From an uncultured Oscillibacter sp. (GTDB taxonomy: Bacteria > Bacillota > Clostridia > Oscillospirales > Oscillospiraceae): a stretch of 34,336 bases of DNA. Each line of letters opens with the position of its first letter. Position 1 is the first letter of the stretch. The notes beneath the pieces are model-generated. The model made no database searches. It saw only the letters and a list, made by a program, of their open reading frames with translations, and was not told the DNA's origin. Positions 22,325-31,013 of this stretch are shown here, piece by piece. The stretch covers positions 1 through 34,336 of the forward strand of contig CAJTZL010000028.1 of assembly GCA_910583695.1 (NCBI GenBank). The letters are read 5' to 3'. The position numbers were made by a program, and so were the translations under genes.

Positions 22325-23065
22325 TTACAGCTGCTTCACCGTGTAGTACACCGCCAGGGCGAACACCACGATTCCCAGGGCCCACATGGCGTAGTAAGCC
22401 ACGGCAGCGCTGAACAGCCCCAGGACCACCGCGGCGGCGGAGAGTCCGGCGGCGGCGTAAATGGGCATCAGGTCCGCGTCCGCGGGGAGCAGCTTTTCCA
22501 GCTTCTTGTTTTTCGCCAGCCAGCACAGGCCGCCCAGCAGCAGCACATACACCACAGCCAGCGCCTTCACGGGCAGGCCCAGGGTCAGGTGGTTGAACAG
22601 GCGGCGGCACATCCAAAGGAGAATCAGGGTCCCGCTCAGGGCCGTCATGGCCACGGCGCACTCCCGGTCGTAGAAGGCCCAGATTACGGTCAGAACCATC
22701 GTCACGGGCACCACCACGCTGAGGAGGGTGACGGCGGACTCAAAATACAGGCGGATCAGCATGCTGCCGCCGCCGAAGAACAGGCCCAGGCCGATGAGGC
22801 ACCAGCCGACGAGGCGTTTGCGCTGATCCGTTTTCCAATGCACGCTCAGCCCAATGCCCAGGGCCAGCACCGCCGCCCCCAGGCCCGCGAAAATCAGCAG
22901 CCGTTCATGCCAGACCAGGGCCTCCGTCACCACGTCGCCGTGGATGTAATACTTGCGCAGCAGCAGCAGATAGAACTCCGCAAGGCAGGCAGCAAGGAAA
23001 AAAATGGTGGCTCCATACAGGGAATTGTCCCGTTTCATAGACTTTCCGTTCGGATTCTTTGCCAT
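22325..23065 (-). CDS. Multi-pass membrane protein, unknown
   Basis: The 246-residue protein has about eight hydrophobic segments separated by short, often basic loops, after a polar start MAKNPNGKSMKRDNSLYG. No signature motif was recognised, and transport or enzymatic activity cannot be deduced. GGAGGT lies 8 bases upstream of the ATG at 23065. It is a single-gene unit with its own promoter and terminator, divergent from apbE. Length and topology are consistent with uncharacterised membrane proteins common in gut Clostridia. Confidence 0.85.
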   Translation of the reverse strand: MAKNPNGKSMKRDNSLYGATIFFLAACLAEFYLLLLRKYYIHGDVVTEALVWHERLLIFAGLGAAVLALGIGLSVHWKTDQRKRLVGWCLIGLGLFFGGGSMLIRLYFESAVTLLSVVVPVTMVLTVIWAFYDRECAVAMTALSGTLILLWMCRRLFNHLTLGLPVKALAVVYVLLLGGLCWLAKNKKLEKLLPADADLMPIYAAAGLSAAAVVLGLFSAAVAYYAMWALGIVVFALAVYYTVKQL

Positions 23066-23138
23066 TTATCAAGACCTCCAAGGTGTTTTTTCTTTTCAAA
23101 ACGTCCGGCGAAACAGACCTCCGCCGACACGCTTAAAT

Positions 23139-23167
23139 AGTATAGCAGACTTTTTCCTCTTTTGCAA
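23139..23167 (-). promoter_or_regulatory. Promoter of the membrane protein gene
   Basis: On the minus strand TTGCAA (23162-23167), 17 bases, TATACT (23139-23144). Confidence 0.75.
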
Positions 23168-23217
23168 GGCCCTTCCTGTCAGGTTTTTTATTTTTTCGCC
23201 CAAACTTTCGTTTTTCG

Positions 23218-23246
23218 TTGAGATGCGCTTCCGGTCGTGCTATACT
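23218..23246 (+). promoter_or_regulatory. Promoter of the apbE operon
   Basis: TTGAGA (23218-23223), 17 bases, TATACT (23241-23246). A T-rich stretch at 23183-23215, just upstream, could act as an UP element. The start point near 23253 is about 29 bases before the ATG. Confidence 0.8.
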
Positions 23247-23281
23247 ATAGAAATCACAACCAGACCGACAAGAGGATTGCT

Positions 23282-24346
23282 ATGAAACGTTTTGCCGCAT
23301 ATGTTTTCCTGCTGGCCCTGCTTCTCACCGGCTGCGGAGGACCCGTGGACCCGGACACGGCTCAGGAGAGCATCCAGGTCCTTGCCATGGACACCGCCAT
23401 GCTCATCACCACCTACGGGGAGCGCTCCCCCGCCGCCGCCTACGCCTGCGAGGATGTCATCCGGGACCTGGAGGCCAAGCTCTCCCGGACCCTGGAGAAC
23501 AGCGAGGTCTTCCGTCTCAACGCCGCCGGGACGCTGGAGGATTTGGAGGCGGAGCTGCGCACCATTTTAAGTCAGGCCGGATACTACTGCCAGGAGACGG
23601 GCGGAGCCTTTGACGTCACCGTGGCCCCGGTAGTCTCCGCCTGGGGCTTTGCCGGGGGGGATGAATACCGTGTGCCCTCCCAGGAAGAGCTGGACCGGCT
23701 TCTGGAGCTGGTGGACGGTTCTGCCGTCAAAGTGAACGGCCAAACCGTCGCCCTGGGCCCCGGACAGTCCATCGACCTGGGAGCCATCGCCAAGGGCTGC
23801 GCCGCCGACAGGATTCTGGAGGTCCTTCAGGAGTACGAGGTTCCCCGGGCCAACATCAGCCTGGGGGGCAACGTGCTGGCCTGGGGCGATCGGCCCGACG
23901 GCACCCCCTGGCGGGTGGGCATCCAGGATCCGGCCCGGGTGGGGGAACCGAACGCCTTCGCCGGGGTATTGGAACTGACAGACGCTTTCGCCGTCACCTC
24001 CGGGGGCTATCAACGGTACTTTGAGCAGGGCGGAAAGACCTATCACCACATCATTGACCCCGCCACGGGACATCCGGCGGACAGCGGCCTCCGCTCCGTC
24101 ACCGTGACGGCCCCGGCGGCCCGGAAGGACGATTGGAACGGGACCATGTGCGACGCCTTTTCCACCGCCCTCTTCGTCATGGGGGAGGAGAAGGCCCTGG
24201 AGTTCTGGCGGGAGCGTGGAGCCGGCGGCACCTTCGACCTGGTTCTGGTGACGGAGGACGGCCGGGTCGTCGTCACGGAGGGACTGGCGGACCGCTTCAC
24301 CCTGGATGAGACCAGCGGGTATGCCCTTGAGGCGGCTTCCCAATGA
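23282..24346 (+). CDS. apbE: FAD:protein FMN transferase (lipoprotein)
   Basis: The 354-residue protein attaches FMN to Ser/Thr of target proteins outside the membrane, using FAD. It has a lipoprotein signal with lipobox LTGC (Cys18). ApbE signatures are AMDTAM, DVTVAPVVSAWGF, SIDLGAIAKGCAADR, ISLGGNVLAWG, TSGGYQRYF and HIIDPATGHPAD. The start at 23282 has AAGAGGA upstream. It overlaps the NusG-domain-II gene by four bases and is followed by a Gx-transporter gene, a trio often found with Rnf or related electron-transfer genes. The flavinylated partner is not certain in this window. Confidence 0.95.
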   Translation: MKRFAAYVFLLALLLTGCGGPVDPDTAQESIQVLAMDTAMLITTYGERSPAAAYACEDVIRDLEAKLSRTLENSEVFRLNAAGTLEDLEAELRTILSQAGYYCQETGGAFDVTVAPVVSAWGFAGGDEYRVPSQEELDRLLELVDGSAVKVNGQTVALGPGQSIDLGAIAKGCAADRILEVLQEYEVPRANISLGGNVLAWGDRPDGTPWRVGIQDPARVGEPNAFAGVLELTDAFAVTSGGYQRYFEQGGKTYHHIIDPATGHPADSGLRSVTVTAPAARKDDWNGTMCDAFSTALFVMGEEKALEFWRERGAGGTFDLVLVTEDGRVVVTEGLADRFTLDETSGYALEAASQ

Positions 24347-24789
24347 GGCCCAAGCTCCGGCCCACGGCCTGGGACGGGCTGGTGGTGCTGTGCGTGGCGG
24401 CCCTGGCCTTAGGGCTGGCCTTCTTTCAGTGGCAGAGCGGGACCTCCGCCGGGGAGCTGACGGCGGTGGTGTCCCTGGACGGCGCGGAGGTGGACCGCTT
24501 CGCCCCGGCGGACCTTCTAAAGGCCCCCCGGACTTACGCGAACAACGGCTATACCCTGGAGGTGATGCTGTCCATGGACTATGAGCACCCGGCCTCAAGC
24601 GCCCTGCCCCCCTCCGGAGCGTCCGGCCTCTGCGTGGCCCGGTCCGACTGTCCCACCCAGGACTGTGTCCACACCGGGACCATCACCCGAAGCGGGCAGA
24701 GCATCGTCTGCCTCCCCGCCCGGTTCATCCTCCGCCTGGAGGGCGGGACGGCGGAAGACGACGGGGCCGTGGACGCGGTGTTAGGTTAG
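24343..24789 (+). CDS. NusG domain II-containing membrane-anchored protein
   Basis: The 148-residue protein has a transmembrane helix at about residues 10-28 (GLVVLCVAALALGLAFF) and an extracytoplasmic NusG domain II. The domain hallmark is LCVARSDCPTQDCVHTGTI, then GQSIVCLPARFILRL, with four cysteines. Despite the name, these proteins are not transcription factors; the domain is a small beta fold. ATG overlaps the apbE stop in ATGA, so the two are coupled. A variable loop just before the domain contains SGAS (residues 91-94), which loosely recalls the ApbE target motif but lacks the usual Asp. Confidence 0.9.
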   Translation: MRPKLRPTAWDGLVVLCVAALALGLAFFQWQSGTSAGELTAVVSLDGAEVDRFAPADLLKAPRTYANNGYTLEVMLSMDYEHPASSALPPSGASGLCVARSDCPTQDCVHTGTITRSGQSIVCLPARFILRLEGGTAEDDGAVDAVLG

Positions 24790-24799
24790 GAGGCCCGGG

Positions 24800-25315
24800 A
24801 TGAAACTGACGACCAAGCAGCTGACCCTCTGCGCCCTGCTGACGGCCATGGCCCTGGCGCTGAGCTATCTGGAGAACCTGTTTCCCCTCTCCCTGGCCAT
24901 TCCCGTTCCCGGCGTGAAGCTGGGGCTTGCCAACATCGTCACGGTCTTTGCCCTTTACGCCCTGGGCCCGGGAGAGGCGCTGTTGATTCTCCTGGCCCGG
25001 TGCTTTCTGGGGTCCCTCTTCGCCGGGAACATGAACGCGCTTGTCTTCTCCCTGCTGGGGGGGCTCTCCGCCCTGGGGACCATGGCTCTCCTCTCCCGGC
25101 GGCGGGGGCTGTCCCTTTACGGCGTGTCCATCGGCGGGGCGGCGGCCCACAGCTGCGGGCAGATCGCCGCCGCCGCGTGGACCCTGGGCAGCTCCGCCCC
25201 CCTCTATTATCTGCCCGTTTTGCTGGCGGTATCCCTGCTTACCGGCGGATTGACCGGATTGGCCTCCGCCTGCCTGTTCCGGGGGCTCCGGCACACCGAC
25301 TTGATGAAAGGCTGA
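24800..25315 (+). CDS. Gx transporter / heptaprenyl diphosphate synthase component I family protein
   Basis: The 171-residue membrane protein (about five helices) belongs to the family named HepI or Gx transporter, related to ECF substrate-binding components. Visible features are LTLCALLTAMALALSYLE, VPGVKLGLANIVTVFAL, FAGNMNALVFSLLGG and a GGAAAHSCGQ helix. ECF-like members carry small molecules across the membrane. In loci with ApbE it may supply a flavin or quinone precursor; this is inference. AGGAGG is 9 bases before the ATG, 10 bases after the previous stop. No polyprenyl synthase gene is nearby in the window. Confidence 0.88.
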   Translation: MKLTTKQLTLCALLTAMALALSYLENLFPLSLAIPVPGVKLGLANIVTVFALYALGPGEALLILLARCFLGSLFAGNMNALVFSLLGGLSALGTMALLSRRRGLSLYGVSIGGAAAHSCGQIAAAAWTLGSSAPLYYLPVLLAVSLLTGGLTGLASACLFRGLRHTDLMKG

Positions 25316-25320
25316 ACGTG

Positions 25321-26436
25321 ATGGATAAGAAGGACAAAAAGGACGAAATCATCCTCCAGCAGCTGGAGGTCATCCAGACCCTGACGGAGCACAACCTCCG
25401 CCGGATGGGCGCGGACTTCTGGGGCTCCCCCCTGCCCTCGGAGGCCAAGACGCCGGAGGCGCCCTCCCGGGACGCCGCCTCCAAGACCCCGGCCTCCCCC
25501 CAGGAAAAGCCCGCCGCCCCGGAGACTCCCCAGTCCGCGGGCGGAAGCGTCCAGCCCCAGGAGGAGGCGCCCCCGCCGGAGAAGCTGGAGGACCTGCAAA
25601 AGGAGCTGGAGGGCTATATCGGCCTGGCCGCCGTAAAAAAGGAGGTCCGGAACCTCATTGATCTGGTGAAGGTCCACCAGCTCCGGGAGAAAAACGGCCT
25701 GCCGGTGACGGACCTGTCCCTCCACATGGTCTTCTCCGGCAGCCCCGGCACCGGCAAAACCACCATCGCCCGGCTGATGGCCCGCATCTTCCACACCCTG
25801 GGCATCCTTTCCAAGGGCCAGCTGGTGGAGGTGGACCGGGCCGGGCTGGTGGCGGGCTACGTGGGCCAGACGGCCCTGAAAACCAAAAAGGCCGTGGAAA
25901 AGGCCCTGGGGGGCGTGCTGTTCATCGACGAGGCCTACGCCCTCAACGGCTCCTCCGGGAACGACTTTGGCCAGGAGGCCATCGACACCATCCTCAAGGC
26001 CATGGAGGACCACCGGGACGATCTGGTAGTCATCGCCGCCGGGTACGACGATTTGATGGACCGCTTCATCCACTCCAACCCGGGCCTGGAATCCCGGTTC
26101 AACCGCTTCCTCCACTTCGAGGACTACACGCCGGTTGAGCTGCTGGAGATCTTCAAGATGCGCTGCAGCAAGGGCTGCTATGCGCTGGAGGAGGAGGCCG
26201 AGGGCCTTGTCCGGGACTTTCTCCGGGAGGAAAACCGGAACCCTGCATCCTTTGGCAACGCCCGGGGGGTGCGGAATGTCTTTGAGCGGATCCTGGTCTC
26301 TCAGGCGAACCGTCTGGCGGGACAGGAGGCCGTTACCCGGGAGGATCTGATGAAGCTGACGGCGGCGGATGTGCTGGCCGCCCAGGGCCGCCCGCCCCAG
26401 GAGAAAGAGGCCCTTTCGGCCGGGGAGGAAGCATGA
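25321..26436 (+). CDS. CbxX/SpoVK-type AAA+ ATPase
   Basis: The 371-residue protein starts with a charged helix (MDKKDKKDEIILQQLEVIQ), then a Pro/Ala/Glu-rich linker to about residue 85, and a CbxX/CfqX-type AAA+ module. Walker A is GSPGTGKTT (from residue 140), Walker B is LFIDEAYAL (D203, E204). A GYVGQTALKTKKAVEKALGG pore-type stretch lies between them, and the sensor region contains NPGLESRFN. SpoVK and rubisco activase CbbX share this architecture; neither role can be assigned. The start is weakly marked (AAAGG), with an adjacent in-frame GTG, and lies 5 bases after the Gx-transporter stop. Confidence 0.88.
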   Translation: MDKKDKKDEIILQQLEVIQTLTEHNLRRMGADFWGSPLPSEAKTPEAPSRDAASKTPASPQEKPAAPETPQSAGGSVQPQEEAPPPEKLEDLQKELEGYIGLAAVKKEVRNLIDLVKVHQLREKNGLPVTDLSLHMVFSGSPGTGKTTIARLMARIFHTLGILSKGQLVEVDRAGLVAGYVGQTALKTKKAVEKALGGVLFIDEAYALNGSSGNDFGQEAIDTILKAMEDHRDDLVVIAAGYDDLMDRFIHSNPGLESRFNRFLHFEDYTPVELLEIFKMRCSKGCYALEEEAEGLVRDFLREENRNPASFGNARGVRNVFERILVSQANRLAGQEAVTREDLMKLTAADVLAAQGRPPQEKEALSAGEEA

Positions 26437-26972
26437 AGACCGCCAAGCTCTTTCTGGCAGGAATGTATGTCCATCTGGCGTTCAGCATCGCCGCCCCCAT
26501 CGGCATCTTGTACCTGGGCTGGGGCGGGGCCGGGTGGGGCCGCTCCAACGGCATGCTGCTGCTGGCCTGCCTTCTCGTGATCGGTCTGGTCCAGCTCCTG
26601 GGCTGGATCAGCGTCGGAGCCGCCGTCTCCGCCTACCGCCGGAACGACATGGCCCAGCTCCTCTCCGGCTGGCGGACTCTGAAGCTGGGGGCCGTCCCCT
26701 TCCATATTCTGAACTTCCTCTGGAGTCTTCTGGCCTGGGGGGCCCTCGTGGCCGCCTCTCGAGGGGTCTTTCTCCTGTTGGTCCCCATTCCCATCGGCGT
26801 CACCTGGCTGATGGTTTTGCAAAGCGGCTTCCCCGGCTGGCTGTACATCCGCTGTCTCCGGGAGTCCGGTGAGGACGCCGCCATTCTCCACAGCGTCTGC
26901 CAGTTCCTCCCCGTGCTGGACGTCCTCAGCACCCTCCTTCTGCTCCGGCGGCGGGGAGCCCGCCCATCCTGA
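26433..26972 (+). CDS. Multi-pass membrane protein, unknown
   Basis: The 179-residue protein has about five hydrophobic segments: MYVHLAFSIAAPIGILYLGW, LLLACLLVIGLVQLLGWI, PFHILNFLWSLLAWGALVA, the VFLLLVPIPIGVTWLMVL region, and a last segment near LDVLSTLLLL. It ends in a short basic tail. No family was recognised. It overlaps the AAA+ ATPase gene by four bases (ATGA), so it is probably translated with it and may be its membrane partner. It lies 20 bases before the M3 peptidase gene. Confidence 0.85.
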   Translation: MKTAKLFLAGMYVHLAFSIAAPIGILYLGWGGAGWGRSNGMLLLACLLVIGLVQLLGWISVGAAVSAYRRNDMAQLLSGWRTLKLGAVPFHILNFLWSLLAWGALVAASRGVFLLLVPIPIGVTWLMVLQSGFPGWLYIRCLRESGEDAAILHSVCQFLPVLDVLSTLLLLRRRGARPS

Positions 26973-26992
26973 CCCTTACGGGAGGTTTCTCT

Positions 26993-28975
26993 ATGCTGAA
27001 ACAAACCCTTTGCCTGCTGCTGGCCCTGGCTCTGCTCTCCGGTCCGGCGGCGTCGGCCCTGACCTGGGAATACCCCGTCTCCGCCCATCCGAAGGTGGAC
27101 TACGCCGACATGCTCCCCGTCACCGGCTTTGACGAGACGGCCCTTCTGGCCGCCTTGAAGGAGCTGGAGGGAATCTGTTCCCGCCACAGCCGGGACCGGG
27201 GAACCCGGGAGACCCGCCGCCGGGTCCAGGCCCTCTATGACCGGATTCTGGAGGAAATGGACCTGCTGGCCACCAAGGCGAACCTCAGCGGCGTCCAATA
27301 CGACGCCGGCGGCGGGGCCCCGTCGGACGCGGCCCTGTACCTGGAGCTCTCCGCCCAGCAGACCCGGCTCTATGACCGCTGTTATCAGGCCCTCTCCGCC
27401 ATGGCCGCCTCCCCCTACTCCGACATTCTGGACGAGGACGCCGGGGAGGGCGCCGCCGGGAGCCTCCTGGGCTACCGGGGCCTGACGGAGGAGGAGGCCG
27501 CCCTCTATGAGGAGGAGGACCGGCTCACCCAGGCCTATGACCGGATCATGGAGCAGGGCGTCCCCGTTTCGGTGGAGGGGCGCGTCTGGACGGCGGAGGA
27601 CCTGGAGAGTGCCCAGGTGGACGGGGAGACCTATCAGGCCGTCCGGGAGGCTCTGGCGGCGGAGCGCTGCCGGGCCGCCGGGGAGCTCTACCTCCAGCTG
27701 GTCCGGCTGCGGACGGCGCAGGCCCTGCGGGCGGGCTATGACAACTACGCCGAATACGCCTACGAGGCCCTCTATACCCGGGACTACGGCCTGGAGGACA
27801 CGGCGGCCCTGGGGGAGGCGGCGAAGCGGTACATACTCCCCCTCCAGCTCCGCCTGCTGGAGGAAACCAGCCAGCAGGACCTCCGGGCCCTCAGCGTCCG
27901 GAGCCGCATGGACGGCGAGGCGGTGTTGGACGCCCTCCAGCCCTTTGCCCGGGATTTCGACCGGGAGATGGGGGAGACCTTCGACTTCCTCCGGGAGCAC
28001 CGCCTCTACGACATCGAATACGGGGAGTCCAAGCTGCCCACCGGCTACACCGTGGCCCTGCCCGCTTACGGCAGTGCCTTCATCTTCAACAGCCCCTACG
28101 GGGATTACCAGGACCTCAGCGACACCATCCACGAGTTCGGCCACTTTCACGAAACCATCCACTGCACCCAGCACGACCTTTGGGCGGACTTCAACATCGA
28201 CGTGGGGGAAATTGACTCTCAGGCCCTGGAGCTGATGTTCACCGAACGGGCCGGGGACCTCTTCGGGGAGCCTTACGGAACCGTTTACCGGGACGCCGTC
28301 CTCTACAACATCCTGGACTCCGTTCTGGACGGCTGCCTTTACGACGAGTTCCAGACGGCGGCCTACCAGAACCCGGAGATGACCGTGGAGGACCTGGACC
28401 GGCTCTTCAAGGCTTTGTCGGAGGACTACGGCTACTCCTATGCCTCCGGCGTGGAGTCCGACCCCACCTGGGTGGAAAACGCCCACAACTTCCAGAATCC
28501 CCTGTACTTCATCAGCTACGCCACCTCCGCCCTCTCCGCCCTGGACCTGTGGTTTCTCTATCTGGACCGTCCCCGGGAGGCCAGGGAAACCTATCTGGAG
28601 CTCTCCGCCCTGTCCCTCTCCCTGCCCTACATGGCGGCGGTAGAGAAGGTGGGCCTTCGGGATATCTTTGCGCCGGAGACCGTCCCCGCCCTGGCGGAGA
28701 CGCTGGAGGCGTATCTGGATGGGGAGCCGGTCTCCTACGGCCGGCGGCAGAGCGGCACGGCGGGGCGCTTTGAGGAAATTCTCCTGGTTTCCTGCTTCGC
28801 TCTTACAGCCCTGGGGGCTGTACTCCGCTTCCGGCGCGTCCGTCAGGAGCGGGCAGAGCGCCGCCGCCGGAACGCCAAAGACCCCTGGTCTCCCCGGCAG
28901 GACCGGGAGGCGCCCCGCCGGAGCGGGCCGGACCCCTGGTCCGTCTCGGACAAAAAGCCCCCTTGGGAGCTGTAG
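26993..28975 (+). CDS. M3 family peptidase with signal peptide and C-terminal membrane anchor
   Basis: The 660-residue protein has an N-terminal signal (LCLLLALALLSGPAASA) and a large helical region. The zinc site is typical of M3 oligopeptidases: HEFGH at 380-384 and the third ligand E406 in GEIDSQALE. After the catalytic domain a hydrophobic helix (LLVSCFALTALGAVL, about 598-613) is followed by a very basic tail rich in Arg. Most M3 enzymes are cytoplasmic; this one should sit outside, tethered by its C-terminus. GGGAGG precedes the ATG. It ends the apbE-AAA gene run and is followed by a strong terminator. Its substrates are unknown. Confidence 0.9.
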   Translation: MLKQTLCLLLALALLSGPAASALTWEYPVSAHPKVDYADMLPVTGFDETALLAALKELEGICSRHSRDRGTRETRRRVQALYDRILEEMDLLATKANLSGVQYDAGGGAPSDAALYLELSAQQTRLYDRCYQALSAMAASPYSDILDEDAGEGAAGSLLGYRGLTEEEAALYEEEDRLTQAYDRIMEQGVPVSVEGRVWTAEDLESAQVDGETYQAVREALAAERCRAAGELYLQLVRLRTAQALRAGYDNYAEYAYEALYTRDYGLEDTAALGEAAKRYILPLQLRLLEETSQQDLRALSVRSRMDGEAVLDALQPFARDFDREMGETFDFLREHRLYDIEYGESKLPTGYTVALPAYGSAFIFNSPYGDYQDLSDTIHEFGHFHETIHCTQHDLWADFNIDVGEIDSQALELMFTERAGDLFGEPYGTVYRDAVLYNILDSVLDGCLYDEFQTAAYQNPEMTVEDLDRLFKALSEDYGYSYASGVESDPTWVENAHNFQNPLYFISYATSALSALDLWFLYLDRPREARETYLELSALSLSLPYMAAVEKVGLRDIFAPETVPALAETLEAYLDGEPVSYGRRQSGTAGRFEEILLVSCFALTALGAVLRFRRVRQERAERRRRNAKDPWSPRQDREAPRRSGPDPWSVSDKKPPWEL

Positions 28976-28980
28976 CCTTT

Positions 28981-29012
28981 AGAGACCGCCTGAAACAGGC
29001 GGTCTCTTTTTT
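28981..29012 (+). terminator. Terminator after the M3 peptidase gene
   Basis: A perfect 12-base stem (AGAGACCGCCTG and complement, AAA loop) followed by a T-run, 6 bases after the stop. Confidence 0.95.
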
Positions 29013-29052
29013 GAAGAATTTTCCTCGACTGTCTCGTTTTATGATTTGAGGC

Positions 29053-29081
29053 TTGACTTTGGCCGAGCTTTAATGTACTAT
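29053..29081 (+). promoter_or_regulatory. Promoter of the S41 peptidase gene
   Basis: TTGACT (29053-29058), 17 bases, TACTAT (29076-29081). Confidence 0.65.
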
Positions 29082-29117
29082 TGTATTATTGAACTAGTGA
29101 AATGGAGGGCGATGTCT

Positions 29118-30833
29118 ATGAAAACTTGGAACAGTCTGCTCCGGCGGGCGGCGGGGCTGTGCCTCGCGGCGCTGCTGGTGGTCCCGGCCCTGGCGGCGGA
29201 GCCGCTGAGCGCCGAGCAGCGGCAGGAGGACCTGGACTTTCTCTATGAGACGGTCCTGGTGGCGCACCACCCGGACGTCTTCGCCAACACGCCGGAATCG
29301 GAGTTCCTGCGGGTGAAGGCGGAGATCGAAGGGCGGCTGGAGACGGAGACGAACACGGAGTTTCTGCTGGACCTCATGCGGCTGACGGCTCTGGTGGGGG
29401 ATTCCCACACCAGCGTCGCCATCGGCGGCGCGGCGGAGCTCCGGGCCTATCCCTTTGCCATAGTTCGGCGGGGGGAGCGCTGGTATCTCTCCGCCGCGGT
29501 CCCGGAGGACAAGGACCTGCTGTGCCAGGAGGTCACGCTTCTGGCGGGCAAGCCGGTGCAGGAGGTCATCGAGGCTTACGGGACCCTGTTTGCCGCGGAC
29601 AATCCGGTGCACCTCCGGCGGTCCTTCCGGCAGGCCTGCAACGTGGCGGACATTTACGAGTACCTGGGGCTGGTGAAGGCCGGGGAGCCGCTGACCGTCA
29701 CCCTGAAAAACGGGAAGACCCTCCGCCTGGAGCCCATGGGCATGGAGGAGATGAACCAGCTGGAGGCCGTGCGGATTTCCGACCTTATCAAAGGCCAGCC
29801 GGAGACGGCGGCGGCGGACGCCTACTACCTTGCCAAGCCTCTGTCGGAGAACGTGTATTACATTCAATATAACACCTGCCAAGAGGCGGAGGACCTGTCC
29901 ATGGAGGACTTTGCCGCCTTGGTGGCCAAGGACCTGGAGGCCGGGGACTACAGCCGGGTGCTGCTGGACCTGCGGAACAACGGCGGCGGGTCCGACGGGG
30001 TGATCTGGCCCCTGCTCGAGTACCTGCGGCTGGCCATGGACGGCGGCTGTGAGCTGGTGGGCCTCATCGGGGAGAGCACGTTTTCCTCCGCCCTCATCAA
30101 CGCCGTGGAAATTCAGGAGATGGGCGGCGTGCTGGCGGGAGAACCCGCCGGGGGCAGCGTCTGCCACTTCGGGGCGGTCCAGGGTTTCTCCCTGCCAAAC
30201 TCCAAGGTCCGGGGCCAGCTCTCCAGCAAGTATCTGGATTTGAACACCCTGCTGGACGCGGCGGCGGGCCGGGGCGTGGAGGCATTGGAACCGGACGTGC
30301 TGGTATACCAAACCCTGGAAGACACGCTGAACGGCAAGGATACCACCGTGGACTGGCTGCTGGCCCACCCGGAAAAGCTGGCACAAAAGGCATTTCCCAA
30401 CGCGCCTCTGACCCGGGGGCGGTTTATCGGACTGCTGCATGAGGCGGCCGGGAGCCCGGACATGGAGCTGGGGGAGCTCCCCTTTGCCGACAGCCTCGGC
30501 ATTGAATGGTATCTCCCCGCCGCAGCCTGGGCCAAGGAGCAGGGCATCGCCAAAGGCGGCGCGGAGGGAACCTTCTCCGCCGCCCGGCCCATCACCTGGC
30601 GGGAGGCGGCTGTGTTCCTGGGCCGTACGGCGGAGGCGCTGAACCTGAAACTGGACCCGGCGGAAAAGCGCGCAGGCCCTGTCCCGGCGGCCCTGTCCCA
30701 GGGCGGGAATCCGGAGGCCGTGACCCGGGCCTGGGACCTGGGGCTGATTCCGGCAGACGCGGACTTCACCCAGGGCCTCACCCGGGCCCAGGGAGCAAGA
30801 CTTGCGGAGGCTCTGAACGCCCTGATTGCTTGA
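29118..30833 (+). CDS. Secreted S41 family peptidase with SLH-like C-terminus
   Basis: The 571-residue protein has a signal peptide (RRAAGLCLAALLVVPALA, cleavage near ALA-AEP). A helical N-terminal part includes LVGDSHTSV, typical of tricorn/CPP-like S41 proteins. The catalytic domain has VLLDLRNNGGGSDG and GLIGESTFSSALINA, the latter carrying the probable serine nucleophile. The end, from about residue 435, has SLH-like stretches (LPFADSLGIEWYLPAAAWAKEQGIAKG and TFSAARPITWREAAVFL in two pieces), suggesting wall attachment. No PDZ domain is obvious. The ATG at 29118 is preferred over one 6 bases earlier because GGAGGG then has an 8-base spacer. It is a single-gene unit. Confidence 0.87.
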   Translation: MKTWNSLLRRAAGLCLAALLVVPALAAEPLSAEQRQEDLDFLYETVLVAHHPDVFANTPESEFLRVKAEIEGRLETETNTEFLLDLMRLTALVGDSHTSVAIGGAAELRAYPFAIVRRGERWYLSAAVPEDKDLLCQEVTLLAGKPVQEVIEAYGTLFAADNPVHLRRSFRQACNVADIYEYLGLVKAGEPLTVTLKNGKTLRLEPMGMEEMNQLEAVRISDLIKGQPETAAADAYYLAKPLSENVYYIQYNTCQEAEDLSMEDFAALVAKDLEAGDYSRVLLDLRNNGGGSDGVIWPLLEYLRLAMDGGCELVGLIGESTFSSALINAVEIQEMGGVLAGEPAGGSVCHFGAVQGFSLPNSKVRGQLSSKYLDLNTLLDAAAGRGVEALEPDVLVYQTLEDTLNGKDTTVDWLLAHPEKLAQKAFPNAPLTRGRFIGLLHEAAGSPDMELGELPFADSLGIEWYLPAAAWAKEQGIAKGGAEGTFSAARPITWREAAVFLGRTAEALNLKLDPAEKRAGPVPAALSQGGNPEAVTRAWDLGLIPADADFTQGLTRAQGARLAEALNALIA

Positions 30834-30890
30834 GAATGGAGAAGAAAACCGGCCTAGCCTCGTGGTCAGGCCCCACCCCCCTTCTACCAA

Positions 30891-30930
30891 CAAAAGAGGA
30901 CCACGGGCAATGCCCGTGGTCCTCTCTTTC
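30891..30930. terminator. Bidirectional terminator between the S41 gene and nifJ
   Basis: A 15-base stem (AGAGGACCACGGGCA at 30895-30909 and its complement to 30925). On the minus strand TTTTG follows, on the plus strand CTTTC. It serves nifJ best. Confidence 0.88.
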
Positions 30931-31013
30931 ATTCAGAAGCTTTCTGCGCTCCGGCCTTCGCCGCCCGCAGGGGTGAAACTGTTCACGGGAAACGGAGCGG
31001 ACTTTGCGGCGCC

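Noticed and set aside
30851..30872. GGCCT/AGGCC hairpin after the S41 gene as a separate terminator
   Set aside because: The stem is only 5 bp with a long loop and no U-tract; the strong hairpin at 30895-30925 is sufficient.
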